Part shown: piece after piece, positions 36,855 to 46,261 of the stretch
How the letters are laid out: every line of letters begins with the position of its first letter
How positions within the stretch are numbered: the stretch's first letter is position 1
Assembly (NCBI GenBank): GCA_963777595.1
Contig: CAVZRE010000018.1
Coordinates: 1 to 64,000 of the forward strand
Length of the DNA stretch: 64,000 nt
Source of the DNA: CAVVFX01 sp963777595
GTDB lineage: Bacteria > Acidobacteriota > Terriglobia > Bryobacterales > Bryobacteraceae
Reading direction: 5' to 3'
Notes under the pieces: generated by a model
What the model was told of the DNA's origin: nothing
What the model saw: the letters and a program-made list of their open reading frames with translations, nothing else
Database searches by the model: none
Made by a program: the position numbers and the translations under genes

Positions 36855-38098
36855 TTGGTTTGAGATGTGTCGTTCGCGCCGGTCACCCACTCGATAGGGA
36901 ATCGCGCGAGGGTCAGAAACTTTCCGGCCGATTCGTAAAAGCAGAGAATCTCGCGGTCCGGCAGCGCGGCGAGATCGCTGTAGGCGGACCGTCCCGGCTC
37001 GAGCGATCGCTTCACCGGCCACGTCGCGCCTTGATCGTAGCTGATGCGAATCGTGACATTCTTGCGATCCTTACTCGTTTCATTCTTGCCATCCGCCCGC
37101 ACAAGATTATCCGGATTGCTGAACAGCAGGACGCCCTTGGACCCATGCTTCGCCTTCAGGCTTAGAAAACCCGCGGCGCAAATGGGATCGGGTAGATCCT
37201 CCTGATATTGCGGTGGCGTCCACTGTTTTGTCCCGTCCTTGCTGGTGACCACCACCCGCCGATTGCGCGACGAGGCCACACGCGCGTTCAGCATCACGCG
37301 GCCATCCGTTAGCTGCACCGCGGCGGTTTCGTTAGCGCTGGGAATTTCCGGTGTGTCGGGAATCGCGATCTCCCCGTGCCGCCACGTCTTCCCATGATCA
37401 TCGCTATAGAGGGTTGCTGCCGAGGAGGGGCCGTGTCCGTTGCCCCGCGTTCCGAGAGCCAGCCAGATGGGCACAAGCAGACGTCCGTTCTTCAACTGAA
37501 TACCATGCCCGGGACCGGTTGCGACCACTCGCCACGCATAAGCGGGACGCAAGGAGTCCAGCGCTTGCGTGATCTCCACCGGCGTCGAGAAGGTCTGTCC
37601 GTCGTCTTCGCTGCGCATATAGAAGACGCGCATGTATTCGACGCAGAAAAGAAAGTGTACAGTCCCGTCACGGTCGGCGATCGCCACGGGATTGTTGTAG
37701 GTGACGTCGGTCGGCTTTCCCTGCTTGCGCTCGATTGCCACTGGATTACGCTCAATCGTGCCGGACACTCGGCCAATCACGCGAATCGGCGAGAAACTCG
37801 CGCCTCCATCGGTGCTGCGCCGGAGCACGATATCGATAGTGTCCCAGTCGCTGCCGGTATTGCGCCGTCCTTCTGCATAGGTCAGGATCGTGCCTCGATG
37901 GGTCACCACAATACCCGGAATTCGATAGAGCTTGTGGCCTTCCTCACCCGCGGTAAATAGGTTCGTTTTCACCGGCTGAGCGGCAGCGATGGCCAGTTGC
38001 GCCGCGGCGAGCAAAATGATTATTAATTGTGGAGTGGACGCTTCGTCCGCCCGGTACGCAGCGGGAAGTCGCAGTTTCCCGATGCCCTTAGTAAACAT
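36851..38098 (-). CDS. nanH: Secreted exo-alpha-sialidase (GH33-type)
   Basis: A 415-residue six-bladed propeller. A signal peptide is formed by IIILLAAAQLAIAAAQ (residues about 25-40). YRIPGIVVTHRGTIL carries the arginine-containing RIP motif. Four Asp boxes are visible: RSTDGGASF, RSEDDGQTF, YSDDHGKTW and SYDQGATW. The Glu and Tyr expected at the active site lie in AVQLTDGRVMLNARV and SAYSDLAALPDREILCFYES. It would release terminal sialic acid outside or in the periplasm. It overlaps the receptor gene by 11 bases upstream and the lyase by four downstream. Confidence 0.9.
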   Translation of the reverse strand: MFTKGIGKLRLPAAYRADEASTPQLIIILLAAAQLAIAAAQPVKTNLFTAGEEGHKLYRIPGIVVTHRGTILTYAEGRRNTGSDWDTIDIVLRRSTDGGASFSPIRVIGRVSGTIERNPVAIERKQGKPTDVTYNNPVAIADRDGTVHFLFCVEYMRVFYMRSEDDGQTFSTPVEITQALDSLRPAYAWRVVATGPGHGIQLKNGRLLVPIWLALGTRGNGHGPSSAATLYSDDHGKTWRHGEIAIPDTPEIPSANETAAVQLTDGRVMLNARVASSRNRRVVVTSKDGTKQWTPPQYQEDLPDPICAAGFLSLKAKHGSKGVLLFSNPDNLVRADGKNETSKDRKNVTIRISYDQGATWPVKRSLEPGRSAYSDLAALPDREILCFYESAGKFLTLARFPIEWVTGANDTSQTK

Positions 38099-41000
38099 AC
38101 TTCAGAGCCAGTTGAAACGCCCGCGGACTCGCAGCGGCAGTGAACAGCCCGAAGCTGGTGTTGTTCAAAGTCGCATTCGGACTGCTGAATGTCAGGTGGT
38201 TGAGAGCGTTGAAGGCTTCCAGCCGGAACGTGACATGCTGCCGTTCAGTAATGTTGAAGGTCTTGTGCAATCCGGAATCGAGAGTGAACGCGCTCGGCCC
38301 AAGCAAAGCATTGAAGCCGAGATTGCCGAACCGCTTTTGCGCTTTCACGGGGGCGGTACTAAACGCCGCGGGGCTAAGCCAGGTTAGGGTATTCAGGTTC
38401 TCCACATACGGGTCTACCGTCGGAATATCGTCGGGCCGTTGGCCGGCGCTCCGGCCGTTGCCGACAAAATCGCTCCCCGAAACCACATTCAATGGAAGGC
38501 CCGATCGCCAGCCCAGAATCCCGCGCAGCGTCCAGCCGCTCAACACGCCGTGCAGCAAAGCGTTATGGAAATGACCGCCCGGAATGGCGTAGTTATAATC
38601 GCTCTTCAAAGCCTTACGCGGAAGCCCCTCCACCGGACCGTTGGAACCGGCGATGTTATTTGGATCCTGCAAGCCATTGCCGGTGAAAGTAATGGTGTCA
38701 TCCGGAGTGTAGTACCCTTTGCTGGCACTCCAGGTGAAGTACACATCGTAACTTAGGCCGCGCCAGACGCGTTGGTTGATGGATAATTCCAGCGCCTCGT
38801 AGCTGATATTCGCGGCATTCTCCTCGAAATTGATTTGCCCCAGTGCAGGATCGGGGCGCTGCCCGGTTGCCGGGTCCACCAGGTTGAGGGGACGCACCGA
38901 AATCAGCTTGTCCGTCCGCTGCCCCACATAGGCGAGTTGTACGGCCATGTTTCTCCGCAGTTCCTGCTGCACCGTAAAATTCCACATGTTGACGTAGGTG
39001 TTGCGGCTATTGTAATCCGCCACGCTACGCGACAGGTGAATGTCGGAAGGCAGCAGCGACGCGTTCTGCTCCAGGGATGTTTGGAAGGGTAGGGCATTCG
39101 GATAAGTCAGATAACTGGCCGGCACATCCGGCGCGGCGAAGCTGGAGACGCCGGAGAGCCCTGGGCTGATATACGCCATATCGTAATAGAAAATGGGTTG
39201 AGGCATGATGTAGCTGATCGCGCCACCGGTGCGAATCACGGTGTGCTGTGCCGGGCGCCAGACCACTCCCAGCCTGGGACCAAAATCGTTGTCGTCCGGC
39301 GCGAACATCGCGGCTCCCGGAGCATTGTAAGGCCCATATGGATTGCTGCTATCCACATTGAAGCCGCCGTGCAACGGAGGCGAATACTCATAGCGCATCC
39401 CTATATTCACTTGGAAGTTGCTCGCTACATGCCAGTCGTCCTGGAAATAGTAGCCGGAATTGAAGGTGTGCAGCCCCTTGCTGGTAGTAAATGAGAGCCC
39501 GATTGATGTCGGAGCCCCTGCGATCCCTTCCGCATACGTCGTATAAGTGTAGACCGGAGGGCCGCCCTGCACACGCACGCTGAGCAGGTCCCGTAGGTCA
39601 ACGCCCATCTTCATGGAATGCGCGCCGCGGATCAGCGTGAAGTTGTCGGATAGCGAATAAGTGGTCGGGACGAAATGGATGAAATTGGAAAGCGAGAAGC
39701 TGATCGCCTGAATCACGATGTACGCCGGGACGTTTTCATAATTAGCCGGATTCCGGTTCAGGTTCACGCGATTGACACCCAGCCGAAGCTCATTGAGCGC
39801 GTTGGCGGCGATCGTGTAGGTGTCCTCCACCACCGCATTCTGGTAGCGCAGCGGGTAAGTGGTGGGCATCGTCGGCTCCAGGTTCGGTGAAGTATAGGTC
39901 TGGTCGTTATAGCTGTAGCGGACCGCCAGGCGCTGTTTTCCCAGCAGCGCATCCACTTTGCTCAAGTACGTGTTTTCGTTGTTGACACTCTGGTCATCGC
40001 GAAACGTCAGGCCAACATAGGGGCTGGTAGTAGCCGTAAAATTTGTGGGCATATACTGAGCCAGTACCGTGCTGATCGGTTTCGGAAGCGCGGCGAGCAG
40101 CGCGGGAGTCGGCACGTTGCCGGTGACTTGCGCCTGCTGCTTCACCTGTGCTCCTTCATAGTTGAAGAAGAAAAACAGCCGGTCCTTACGGATGGGTCCG
40201 CCGATATTGCCGCCATACTGATTCCACCGGAGAGGCGACTTGGGCAAACCGTTCTTGTTGGAGAAGAAATCATTGGCGTCGAGCTTATCGTTGCGGAAGT
40301 ACTCGAACAGCGTGCCGTGAAAATCGTTGCTCCCGGACCGCGTGACGATGGTCAGAACTCCGCCGCCGGCTCGTCCATATTCGGCCGAGTAAGCGCTGGC
40401 CGTAGATTTGAATTCCTGAATGGCTTCCACGCTGACCCCGTTCAGCAGAGTCCTGCCGCCGCCCGCCGAGGCAAAACTCGCGCTGCCGTTTACCTCGCCG
40501 AAAGTCATGTCCACGCCATCCAGCAGGATGCTGGTCCCGAGAGCGGTCGAACCGTTGAACGAAATGCCTCCGCGACCGCCTGCGCTGCTGGAGGGCGCGT
40601 CGACAGCGCCGGGTTGAAGAGCTACCAGATCCTGAAAATTGCGCCCGTTAAGAGGCAGTTCGTCAATGCGTTCGCGCGACATCACCACTCCCAGATCGGT
40701 CGTCGTAGTGTTAATCAGGGGAGCCGTCGCTGTCACCTCGACAGTCTGATTGACGGAGCCTACCGTCAGCGTCAGATCGATCCGTGGCCGGGTGCCCGAC
40801 GAAAGATCGAACACTTCTCCGTGCACTTTGTCGAAGCCCGTGGCCTCGGCGGTGATCCGGTAACTTCCCGTTGGCAACAAAGGAAATTCGTAATAGCCTT
40901 CAGCATTCGTCGTGGCGGGATGCTCCTCGTTGGTCTCCTGATTGTGAATGGTGACGCGAACGCCGGGGACGGCAGCGCCGCTCGCATCCCGCACATTGCC

Positions 41001-41111
41001 GACAATCGAACCGCCGCCGATCTGGCCGCCAAGAGGTACCGGACCCGCCAAAATGACGAGCGCCAGCGTGGCCATCCACCTTCTAAAATCGTCATGGATT
41101 TTCAGTTTCAC
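38088..41111 (-). CDS. Oar-like TonB-dependent receptor of the sialic-acid operon
   Basis: A 1,007-residue protein with a GTG start (MKLKIHDDFRRWMATLALVI) 12 bases after AAGGAG. The signal sequence ends near PLGGQ. A carboxypeptidase-regulatory domain (GSIVGNVRDASGAAVPGVRV) spans about residues 33-115, then comes the plug (ERIDELPLNGRNFQDLVALQ, SILLDGVDMTFG), then the barrel ending AFQLALKYVY. It is the first gene of the operon and would bring sialylated glycans or sialic acid through the outer membrane. A 30-bp palindrome lies 25 bases upstream. Confidence 0.9.
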   Translation of the reverse strand: MKLKIHDDFRRWMATLALVILAGPVPLGGQIGGGSIVGNVRDASGAAVPGVRVTIHNQETNEEHPATTNAEGYYEFPLLPTGSYRITAEATGFDKVHGEVFDLSSGTRPRIDLTLTVGSVNQTVEVTATAPLINTTTTDLGVVMSRERIDELPLNGRNFQDLVALQPGAVDAPSSSAGGRGGISFNGSTALGTSILLDGVDMTFGEVNGSASFASAGGGRTLLNGVSVEAIQEFKSTASAYSAEYGRAGGGVLTIVTRSGSNDFHGTLFEYFRNDKLDANDFFSNKNGLPKSPLRWNQYGGNIGGPIRKDRLFFFFNYEGAQVKQQAQVTGNVPTPALLAALPKPISTVLAQYMPTNFTATTSPYVGLTFRDDQSVNNENTYLSKVDALLGKQRLAVRYSYNDQTYTSPNLEPTMPTTYPLRYQNAVVEDTYTIAANALNELRLGVNRVNLNRNPANYENVPAYIVIQAISFSLSNFIHFVPTTYSLSDNFTLIRGAHSMKMGVDLRDLLSVRVQGGPPVYTYTTYAEGIAGAPTSIGLSFTTSKGLHTFNSGYYFQDDWHVASNFQVNIGMRYEYSPPLHGGFNVDSSNPYGPYNAPGAAMFAPDDNDFGPRLGVVWRPAQHTVIRTGGAISYIMPQPIFYYDMAYISPGLSGVSSFAAPDVPASYLTYPNALPFQTSLEQNASLLPSDIHLSRSVADYNSRNTYVNMWNFTVQQELRRNMAVQLAYVGQRTDKLISVRPLNLVDPATGQRPDPALGQINFEENAANISYEALELSINQRVWRGLSYDVYFTWSASKGYYTPDDTITFTGNGLQDPNNIAGSNGPVEGLPRKALKSDYNYAIPGGHFHNALLHGVLSGWTLRGILGWRSGLPLNVVSGSDFVGNGRSAGQRPDDIPTVDPYVENLNTLTWLSPAAFSTAPVKAQKRFGNLGFNALLGPSAFTLDSGLHKTFNITERQHVTFRLEAFNALNHLTFSSPNATLNNTSFGLFTAAASPRAFQLALKYVY

Positions 41112-41135
41112 GGAGAAGACTCCTTACAAGGAATG

Positions 41136-41165
41136 ATCGATTATGTTATCGATAATATAATCGAT
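41136..41165. promoter_or_regulatory. 30-bp near-perfect palindrome, candidate operator of the sialic-acid operon
   Basis: The structure ATCGATTAT-g-TTATCGATAA-t-ATAATCGAT matches its reverse complement at 28 of 30 positions. It contains three ATCGAT units at 12-bp spacing (41136, 41148, 41160). It ends 25 bases before the receptor start. A dimeric or higher-order repressor such as the FadR-type GntR protein encoded at 50651-51400 is a plausible binder. Confidence 0.6.
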
Positions 41166-41190
41166 GGATCGGTGTGTCAATAGCTGATTC

Positions 41191-41226
41191 AATGCACAAC
41201 GATGCACAACGACGCACAATGCACAC
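41191..41226. repeat. Three tandem 10-bp repeats plus a partial fourth
   Basis: AATGCACAAC, GATGCACAAC and GACGCACAAT are followed by GCACAC, keeping GCACAA in register every ten bases, one helical turn. The array lies upstream of the palindrome, in the 256-base gap between the receptor and the FAD oxidoreductase. It may be an activator site or a simple slippage repeat. Nothing else is seen in the gap. Confidence 0.45.
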
Positions 41227-41367
41227 CCCCCAAACCTACTCGCAATCCATCCGTAAGCCGCACAAACGGCATCTACTTAGAAGAGATTGGCTTCGTTCCG
41301 CAAAATTGGGCGGCAACATCCGCGTTCGTTCATCGGCGACCATTTTCATTCCCTGGCGAGACCACGA

Positions 41368-43041
41368 CTAAACCGGGTGGATGCGAGGCCATTCCAGTTC
41401 TACGCCCTGCCGCCGCAGCCTGTTTTGAAACTCGGCCAGCAGCTTTGGCGAGTTCCGGACGGCCCGCGGCGAGTTCTTCGTCGCAACCGCATACGCAGCC
41501 AGCGCCCCAGCCGCCTCTCCAATATTCCACTCCACCGGATGCAGCCGGTAGCAGCCATTCGTAATGTGCGTGGCGCCGATGTCCTTGCACGCCGGCAATA
41601 AATTCTCGACCCGCCGCGGGATCAAGGCTCCCATGGGAATCTGGAACGGCAGCGAGCCCACGTCCACATAGTTCGTTCCACCGGCCGACGGATGCAGATC
41701 AATGCGATAGCATCCCACGCCAACCGAGTCCGGGAACACTTGAGCCGAAAGCTCCGTGCCTGACTTTCCAGTCGCCTTCATGCGCATATCCGCCCCAACA
41801 TGCTCTTCGAGAATAGTGAAATCCGCCAGCACCCGCCGCGATTCGCGAATATACGCTGTCTTGGCCATCCCGTCGTCGGTGTCGACGATGTCCTTCCGCA
41901 GGCGTAGTCCCTTCCACCCCGCTTCGGTTTGCATCCAATAGAGGAACGACAAGCTTAGTTGTTTGGCGCGGTCGAGCAGTTTAGGTCTTTCCACCGCCGG
42001 GGCCGTGACCAGATCGCCCAGCCAGAAATCGTTTTGCGGCCAATTGACCAGGGTGATGCTGCTTGCATACGCTCCAGGCACAAAATTAGCGCGGTCGGCG
42101 ATCCGCCGGTAGACCCACAGATTCAGTCCGGCGCGCGGGGGCCCCTTTGGCTCCGGATCGAAATACGCCTCGCGGGGCGCGAGAGTCTTCGGATCGCACA
42201 TCGTCCAACTGAAGAGCCGGCCGGTCCATGGAGGCATCAGCTTGGGAACATAGTTCTGCCATTCGGAATAACTCTGGGGACGCTCGATGGTATGGTCCTC
42301 GCCATGAACGTAGTCCATAGCGAAACAGAAGGTGAACGACTGGCTGTTGGCTGGCTGCGCCTCCCCGGCTGCATGCATCTCGCCGGTTTGCTTTTGCGAT
42401 TCAGCGCCGGTCACGTGCTCCACCTTGGCCATAGGCAGCAGATCGCCCAGTTCTGTGGCGTCCAGAAAATAGCGCGCCGTGACCACACGCTCGCGCCCGC
42501 TTCTAACGTCTCGAAGCGTAACGCTGGTGACGCGGTCGCCCGATGTTGCCGCAGAGACCGGGACATGTTCCCGCAGCAAAATGAGTTGACCGCTGCCCGC
42601 GTAGGGAGCCAGCATGCCCTCGAGTACTCCGACCGACACCTTGAACTCGTGCGTCAGCCGCGATACCGAACCATTACCGGGATTAAGGTCCACGCGTTGA
42701 CGCGCCGCCTCGGTCAAAGGATAGTGCTCGCGATAATAGGCGCGGACGGCGTTGCGATACGCTCGATAACTTGCTGTACAGCCGAACTGCTCAATCCAGG
42801 GATGCTCGTCCGGCGGTACCGCTTGCGAGGTGAGTTGCCCTCCAATCCAATCCGTCTCTTCGGTCAGCGCGACTCGCATGCCGTTGCGTAAGGCGGCGAG
42901 AGCGGCAGCAAAGCCGCCCACGCCACCGCCGATCACCGCGACATCGCAGTTGAATTCTTTGGCGGCCGCGAGCGTCCGCGAAGCAGCCAGCAGAGTCCCG
43001 GTTCGAAACAGAAAGCAGCGTCGATCGATTTCGGGGCGCAT
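41368..43041 (-). CDS. FAD-dependent oxidoreductase (FAD_oxidored, PF12831 type), exported
   Basis: A 557-residue protein. A Tat-like or Sec signal (RRCFLFRTGTLLAASRTLAA) precedes the dinucleotide-binding motif DVAVIGGGVGGFAAALAALR (about 29-48). LTEETDWIGGQLTSQAVPPD and FLDATELGDLLP are family blocks. The C-terminal NLLPACKDIGATHITNGCYR and HPVEWNIGEAAG close the FAD fold. Reaction and substrate are unknown; related proteins are abundant in Bryobacterales. It is the last of three leftward genes, 12 bases after the next FAD protein. Confidence 0.82.
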   Translation of the reverse strand: MRPEIDRRCFLFRTGTLLAASRTLAAAKEFNCDVAVIGGGVGGFAAALAALRNGMRVALTEETDWIGGQLTSQAVPPDEHPWIEQFGCTASYRAYRNAVRAYYREHYPLTEAARQRVDLNPGNGSVSRLTHEFKVSVGVLEGMLAPYAGSGQLILLREHVPVSAATSGDRVTSVTLRDVRSGRERVVTARYFLDATELGDLLPMAKVEHVTGAESQKQTGEMHAAGEAQPANSQSFTFCFAMDYVHGEDHTIERPQSYSEWQNYVPKLMPPWTGRLFSWTMCDPKTLAPREAYFDPEPKGPPRAGLNLWVYRRIADRANFVPGAYASSITLVNWPQNDFWLGDLVTAPAVERPKLLDRAKQLSLSFLYWMQTEAGWKGLRLRKDIVDTDDGMAKTAYIRESRRVLADFTILEEHVGADMRMKATGKSGTELSAQVFPDSVGVGCYRIDLHPSAGGTNYVDVGSLPFQIPMGALIPRRVENLLPACKDIGATHITNGCYRLHPVEWNIGEAAGALAAYAVATKNSPRAVRNSPKLLAEFQNRLRRQGVELEWPRIHPV

Positions 43042-43053
43042 ATACGGAAGTAA

Positions 43054-45108
43054 TTATATCGGTCGTCGGACGAGTTCGGGCAGTAGCCGCTCCACCAACT
43101 GCCGGCGCGTTACAGGACCAATGCTGTCTCTTAACTCCGGTATCGGGCCGGGCAATCTTGCTTCCCGTATATCGGTCCAATAAAACGGCAGATCGGGATG
43201 GAACCAGTTACGATGGTCCGCCGCCATCCAGCTTTGTTGCAGCGCTAAATTGATTGCCTCTTTCTGAGCCAGCTTCTTACCGAAAAATGCCGCGAGCGCG
43301 ACCGCCGCTTCACCCCGAGTCACGGGCGCGTCCGGAGACGCATGCAGTCCGCTCCCGTCCATGGGATAAATACCGCGCAGGGCGCCTGATTGAATCGGAC
43401 CGAACCCCGGATGATTGGCTGGAAGATCGTCGAACCAGACTGTTGGAACGCCGCGTCGCACCAGAGCTTCTTGTACCGTCGCTGGCTTTGGTTCCGCGCC
43501 GCCCTCCAGCCACAAACTCGCAATCGTGCCGGCCGCTTCCCCGATGTTCCATTCCACCGGATGCAGCCGGAATGCGCCGTTCGTCAAATGGGTCACTCCC
43601 AGACTCTTGCCGGCCGCGAGAAAGTTGACCGGCTCACGGCTGAACAGCGCAGCCATCGGAATCTGGAATGGCTTCGGCATGCGCATGCGTCCATGTTCGC
43701 TGGCGCCGCAAGGATGAATATCCACCATGTAGAAGCCGATGCCCACCGAGTCTGGAAACCACCTGGCGCGCGGCCCGGATTGATACTCATCGACGATATC
43801 CTGTTCCACCACGCGTCCGCGAGCCAGCATACGCCGTGATTCACGAATATAAGGATATTTGGACATGCCGTCGGCCGTTCCCATTTCATCCGGACGCAGC
43901 GTCAATTCTGGATAGCCGCGGCCGCCGCCATCGTCGCGCGGCACATCGTGCTGGAGCCAATAGAGGAAAGCTTGGGAAGTCTGCTTGGCGCGCTGGAAGA
44001 TTGCTGCCAGCTCGGACGGCGTACGGTCCAGAGGTGATTCCGCGGAGTAATCCTGCCGCGGCCAGTTCATCAGCGCGAGATCGTTTTTGACGTCTGTGAA
44101 ATTGCGGTGATCGATCAAGCGCCGCCACGAAAAGAACGGACCCGGCGACATGTTATTCGGAATCGGAGGCTCGTCGCCAAACATGTGATAGGTGAACTCG
44201 CCGCGCCATCCGAACTCGACCGGATAATTGACGCGCAAAGTAAAGCCCTGCCGCCTGACAATGCGATCGTAATCCGGCGGCTTCGCCATCGCCTTGCCGG
44301 CCTCCGGCGAATGTTCCACAACGAACGGATAAGTGAAGCTTTGCACGCAGGCGTTGTTGTGTCGCTCGGCCGCGTCCGGCTCGCCGGTCTCGCTCTTCGC
44401 CTCCGCGCCAACCACGTAAGGGATGTGCGCCAGCGGGAGAAGGTCGCCCATCTCTGTTGCGTCGAGGACAAATGACGGGCGGAAGCGAACCACCGTGCGA
44501 TCGCCGAACCGGTACGCCAGCGCCGATTCGATGCGATTGCCGCGCCGGTCGATCGCGAAGATGATGGTGCGGAGAAACAGCCGGATCTGCGGCTTCTTCA
44601 GCGTCGACTGCAGAATATCGACGCCGACGCGTGGCTCAAAACAAAGCGGAGATACATAACATGAACCGGGATTGAAGCGTAAAGGGTCGCCGCGCCCGCG
44701 TGCGGCTTTGCCTGTGCAACAATACCAATCGCGAATGCCCTGTCGGAACTGCATATAACTCAGCGTTCCGCCCGCGAACTCGATAAAGCGATTCTCATCG
44801 AGCGCGGAAACTCCGCCTGCCGTGGCCTGGCCGCCCACCCAATCCGTCTCTTCGGTGAGGCATACCGAGTGCTTGCGATCGGATACTGCGAGTGCCGCGC
44901 CCACTCCACCCATACCCGCTCCCGCAATCAAAACGTCGCAGCGGATTTCGGGAACTTGATCCGGCACCGTCACGCGCACCACGGCGCGTACAGCATCGCC
45001 TGCGAGGGGAACGCCCTGTACATCGAGTACGCTGTACTCCGCTCCACCTGCCAGGGCCGGAAGCAGAATCAGGAATACGAGATGGCCAGTTCCGGAGTGT
45101 CGACCCAT
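43054..45108 (-). CDS. FAD-dependent oxidoreductase with C-terminal S-layer-like segment
   Basis: Start MGRHSGTGHLVFLILLPALA is chosen because it gives a clean Sec signal; the longer frame overlaps the upstream gene too far. The 684-residue protein has DVLIAGAGMGGVGAALAVSD (FAD), LTEETDWVGGQATAGGVSAL, FVLDATEMGDLLP and HPVEWNIGEAAGTIASLW, all shared with its neighbour. After residue about 560 comes TVWFDDLPANHPGFGPIQSG and APVTRGEAAVALAAFFG, which resembles one S-layer homology domain and could hold the protein at the cell surface. Its start overlaps the preceding gene by 40 bases. Confidence 0.8.
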   Translation of the reverse strand: MGRHSGTGHLVFLILLPALAGGAEYSVLDVQGVPLAGDAVRAVVRVTVPDQVPEIRCDVLIAGAGMGGVGAALAVSDRKHSVCLTEETDWVGGQATAGGVSALDENRFIEFAGGTLSYMQFRQGIRDWYCCTGKAARGRGDPLRFNPGSCYVSPLCFEPRVGVDILQSTLKKPQIRLFLRTIIFAIDRRGNRIESALAYRFGDRTVVRFRPSFVLDATEMGDLLPLAHIPYVVGAEAKSETGEPDAAERHNNACVQSFTYPFVVEHSPEAGKAMAKPPDYDRIVRRQGFTLRVNYPVEFGWRGEFTYHMFGDEPPIPNNMSPGPFFSWRRLIDHRNFTDVKNDLALMNWPRQDYSAESPLDRTPSELAAIFQRAKQTSQAFLYWLQHDVPRDDGGGRGYPELTLRPDEMGTADGMSKYPYIRESRRMLARGRVVEQDIVDEYQSGPRARWFPDSVGIGFYMVDIHPCGASEHGRMRMPKPFQIPMAALFSREPVNFLAAGKSLGVTHLTNGAFRLHPVEWNIGEAAGTIASLWLEGGAEPKPATVQEALVRRGVPTVWFDDLPANHPGFGPIQSGALRGIYPMDGSGLHASPDAPVTRGEAAVALAAFFGKKLAQKEAINLALQQSWMAADHRNWFHPDLPFYWTDIREARLPGPIPELRDSIGPVTRRQLVERLLPELVRRPI

Positions 45109-46208
45109 TTTCCTCCCAAGCGCCGCGATTCCAGTCCTGCCAGCATGATGCCATTGGCGAGAAGAGTTCGTTCGATCGGATTGGGCTCGCGGCCGGTCAG
45201 CACCAGATCTTCGAAATTCCTCACCATAAAGCTCCAATGATTATGTAGATACAACTCGATATAGAAGCATGTGGAGACCGGCTCGGCGCGGCCTTTGATC
45301 GAACCGGCGAAACAGAAGTCGCGTGTCTCGCCGTCGAGATGCACCAGCGCCCCGCGCAGGCCGTCGCGATATCGGATCAGGAATGCCTGCGGAGGCTGTC
45401 TGCTTCCGCTCGCCGGAGGACGGTTGATGCGTCGCGCCAGTGCCGCGTCGAGCAATGCGCGCGACCACTCGCCCTGCTTTGCCGCTTGCCAAAGATCGTC
45501 GGCGCTCAGCCATCGCACGCGGTCCACTCCGGTCTCCTTCCCGCGACGCTCCGCCATCGATTGCAGCGCCTCGATCCCGTGATAGCCATGCTCTTCCAGG
45601 TCACTGTAGCTGGTGGCGAGTAGTTCCGTAAAAGGCGTTCCACGCGGCGCATCGAGCGGTGGGCGCTGCCAGCTCAGCGGCACCGTGGACCCGCACATGA
45701 ACGGGATGTGCATCTCTCGCACACGATCGTAGATTCGCCGCGCATCGTTCCAATCGTAGGCCAGGTATTTGTCGTGGTACATCGGCACGACGCGTCTTTG
45801 AGCTGTCATCACCTTGGTGATCTCGTCGAAGTAGCGCCGGCGGGGATACATGAAATTCCCCCGCGCCGTCCGGGGATACTGGCCATGTTCTCCAATGACA
45901 GCAATCGCGTCCACCCCTTGAATGGCTTCCGCGACGGTCGAACAAATCCGGATGCCATGCTCGTCCGCCTGCTCGCGTGCCATGTCGTTGGCGGGAAATT
46001 GATCCACATAGAATGCGACGGTCTCTAATCGCGGAGAGTGCCATTCGTGATTGAGCCGGTAGCCATCGAGCAGGCGGCTGACGAACACGTCCGCGTGCGA
46101 GTCCGGGTAGTAGACGTTCATCACCACGGCGACCCGGGGCTTAGTAGCCGCTGCCGCGAGCGAAAGCGAAGGCAGGGAAAGAAATAATCGGCGGCTAAAG
46201 GACGCCAC
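45069..46208 (-). CDS. Tat-exported protein with Rossmann-like N-terminus, function unknown
   Basis: A 379-residue protein with signal SFSRRLFLSLPSLSLAAAAT, then RVAVVMNVYYPDSHADVFVS and AIQGVDAIAVIGEHGQYPRT. This is an oxidoreductase-like arrangement that lacks a convincing G-x-G-x-x-G. The C-terminal half has DGLRGALVHLDGETRDFCFA and ELYLHNHWSFMVRNFEDLVL. Related proteins occur beside FAD oxidoreductases and sugar genes in Acidobacteriota and Planctomycetota, but I know of no assigned activity. It is first of a three-gene leftward operon, divergent from the RhaT-like gene with 53 bases between. Confidence 0.65.
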   Translation of the reverse strand: MASFSRRLFLSLPSLSLAAAATKPRVAVVMNVYYPDSHADVFVSRLLDGYRLNHEWHSPRLETVAFYVDQFPANDMAREQADEHGIRICSTVAEAIQGVDAIAVIGEHGQYPRTARGNFMYPRRRYFDEITKVMTAQRRVVPMYHDKYLAYDWNDARRIYDRVREMHIPFMCGSTVPLSWQRPPLDAPRGTPFTELLATSYSDLEEHGYHGIEALQSMAERRGKETGVDRVRWLSADDLWQAAKQGEWSRALLDAALARRINRPPASGSRQPPQAFLIRYRDGLRGALVHLDGETRDFCFAGSIKGRAEPVSTCFYIELYLHNHWSFMVRNFEDLVLTGREPNPIERTLLANGIMLAGLESRRLGGKWVDTPELAISYS

Positions 46209-46261
46209 GGATGTAAGTCTATCTCAGGCGGGACGCGCCTGCCATATAATTAGCTTTCTCC

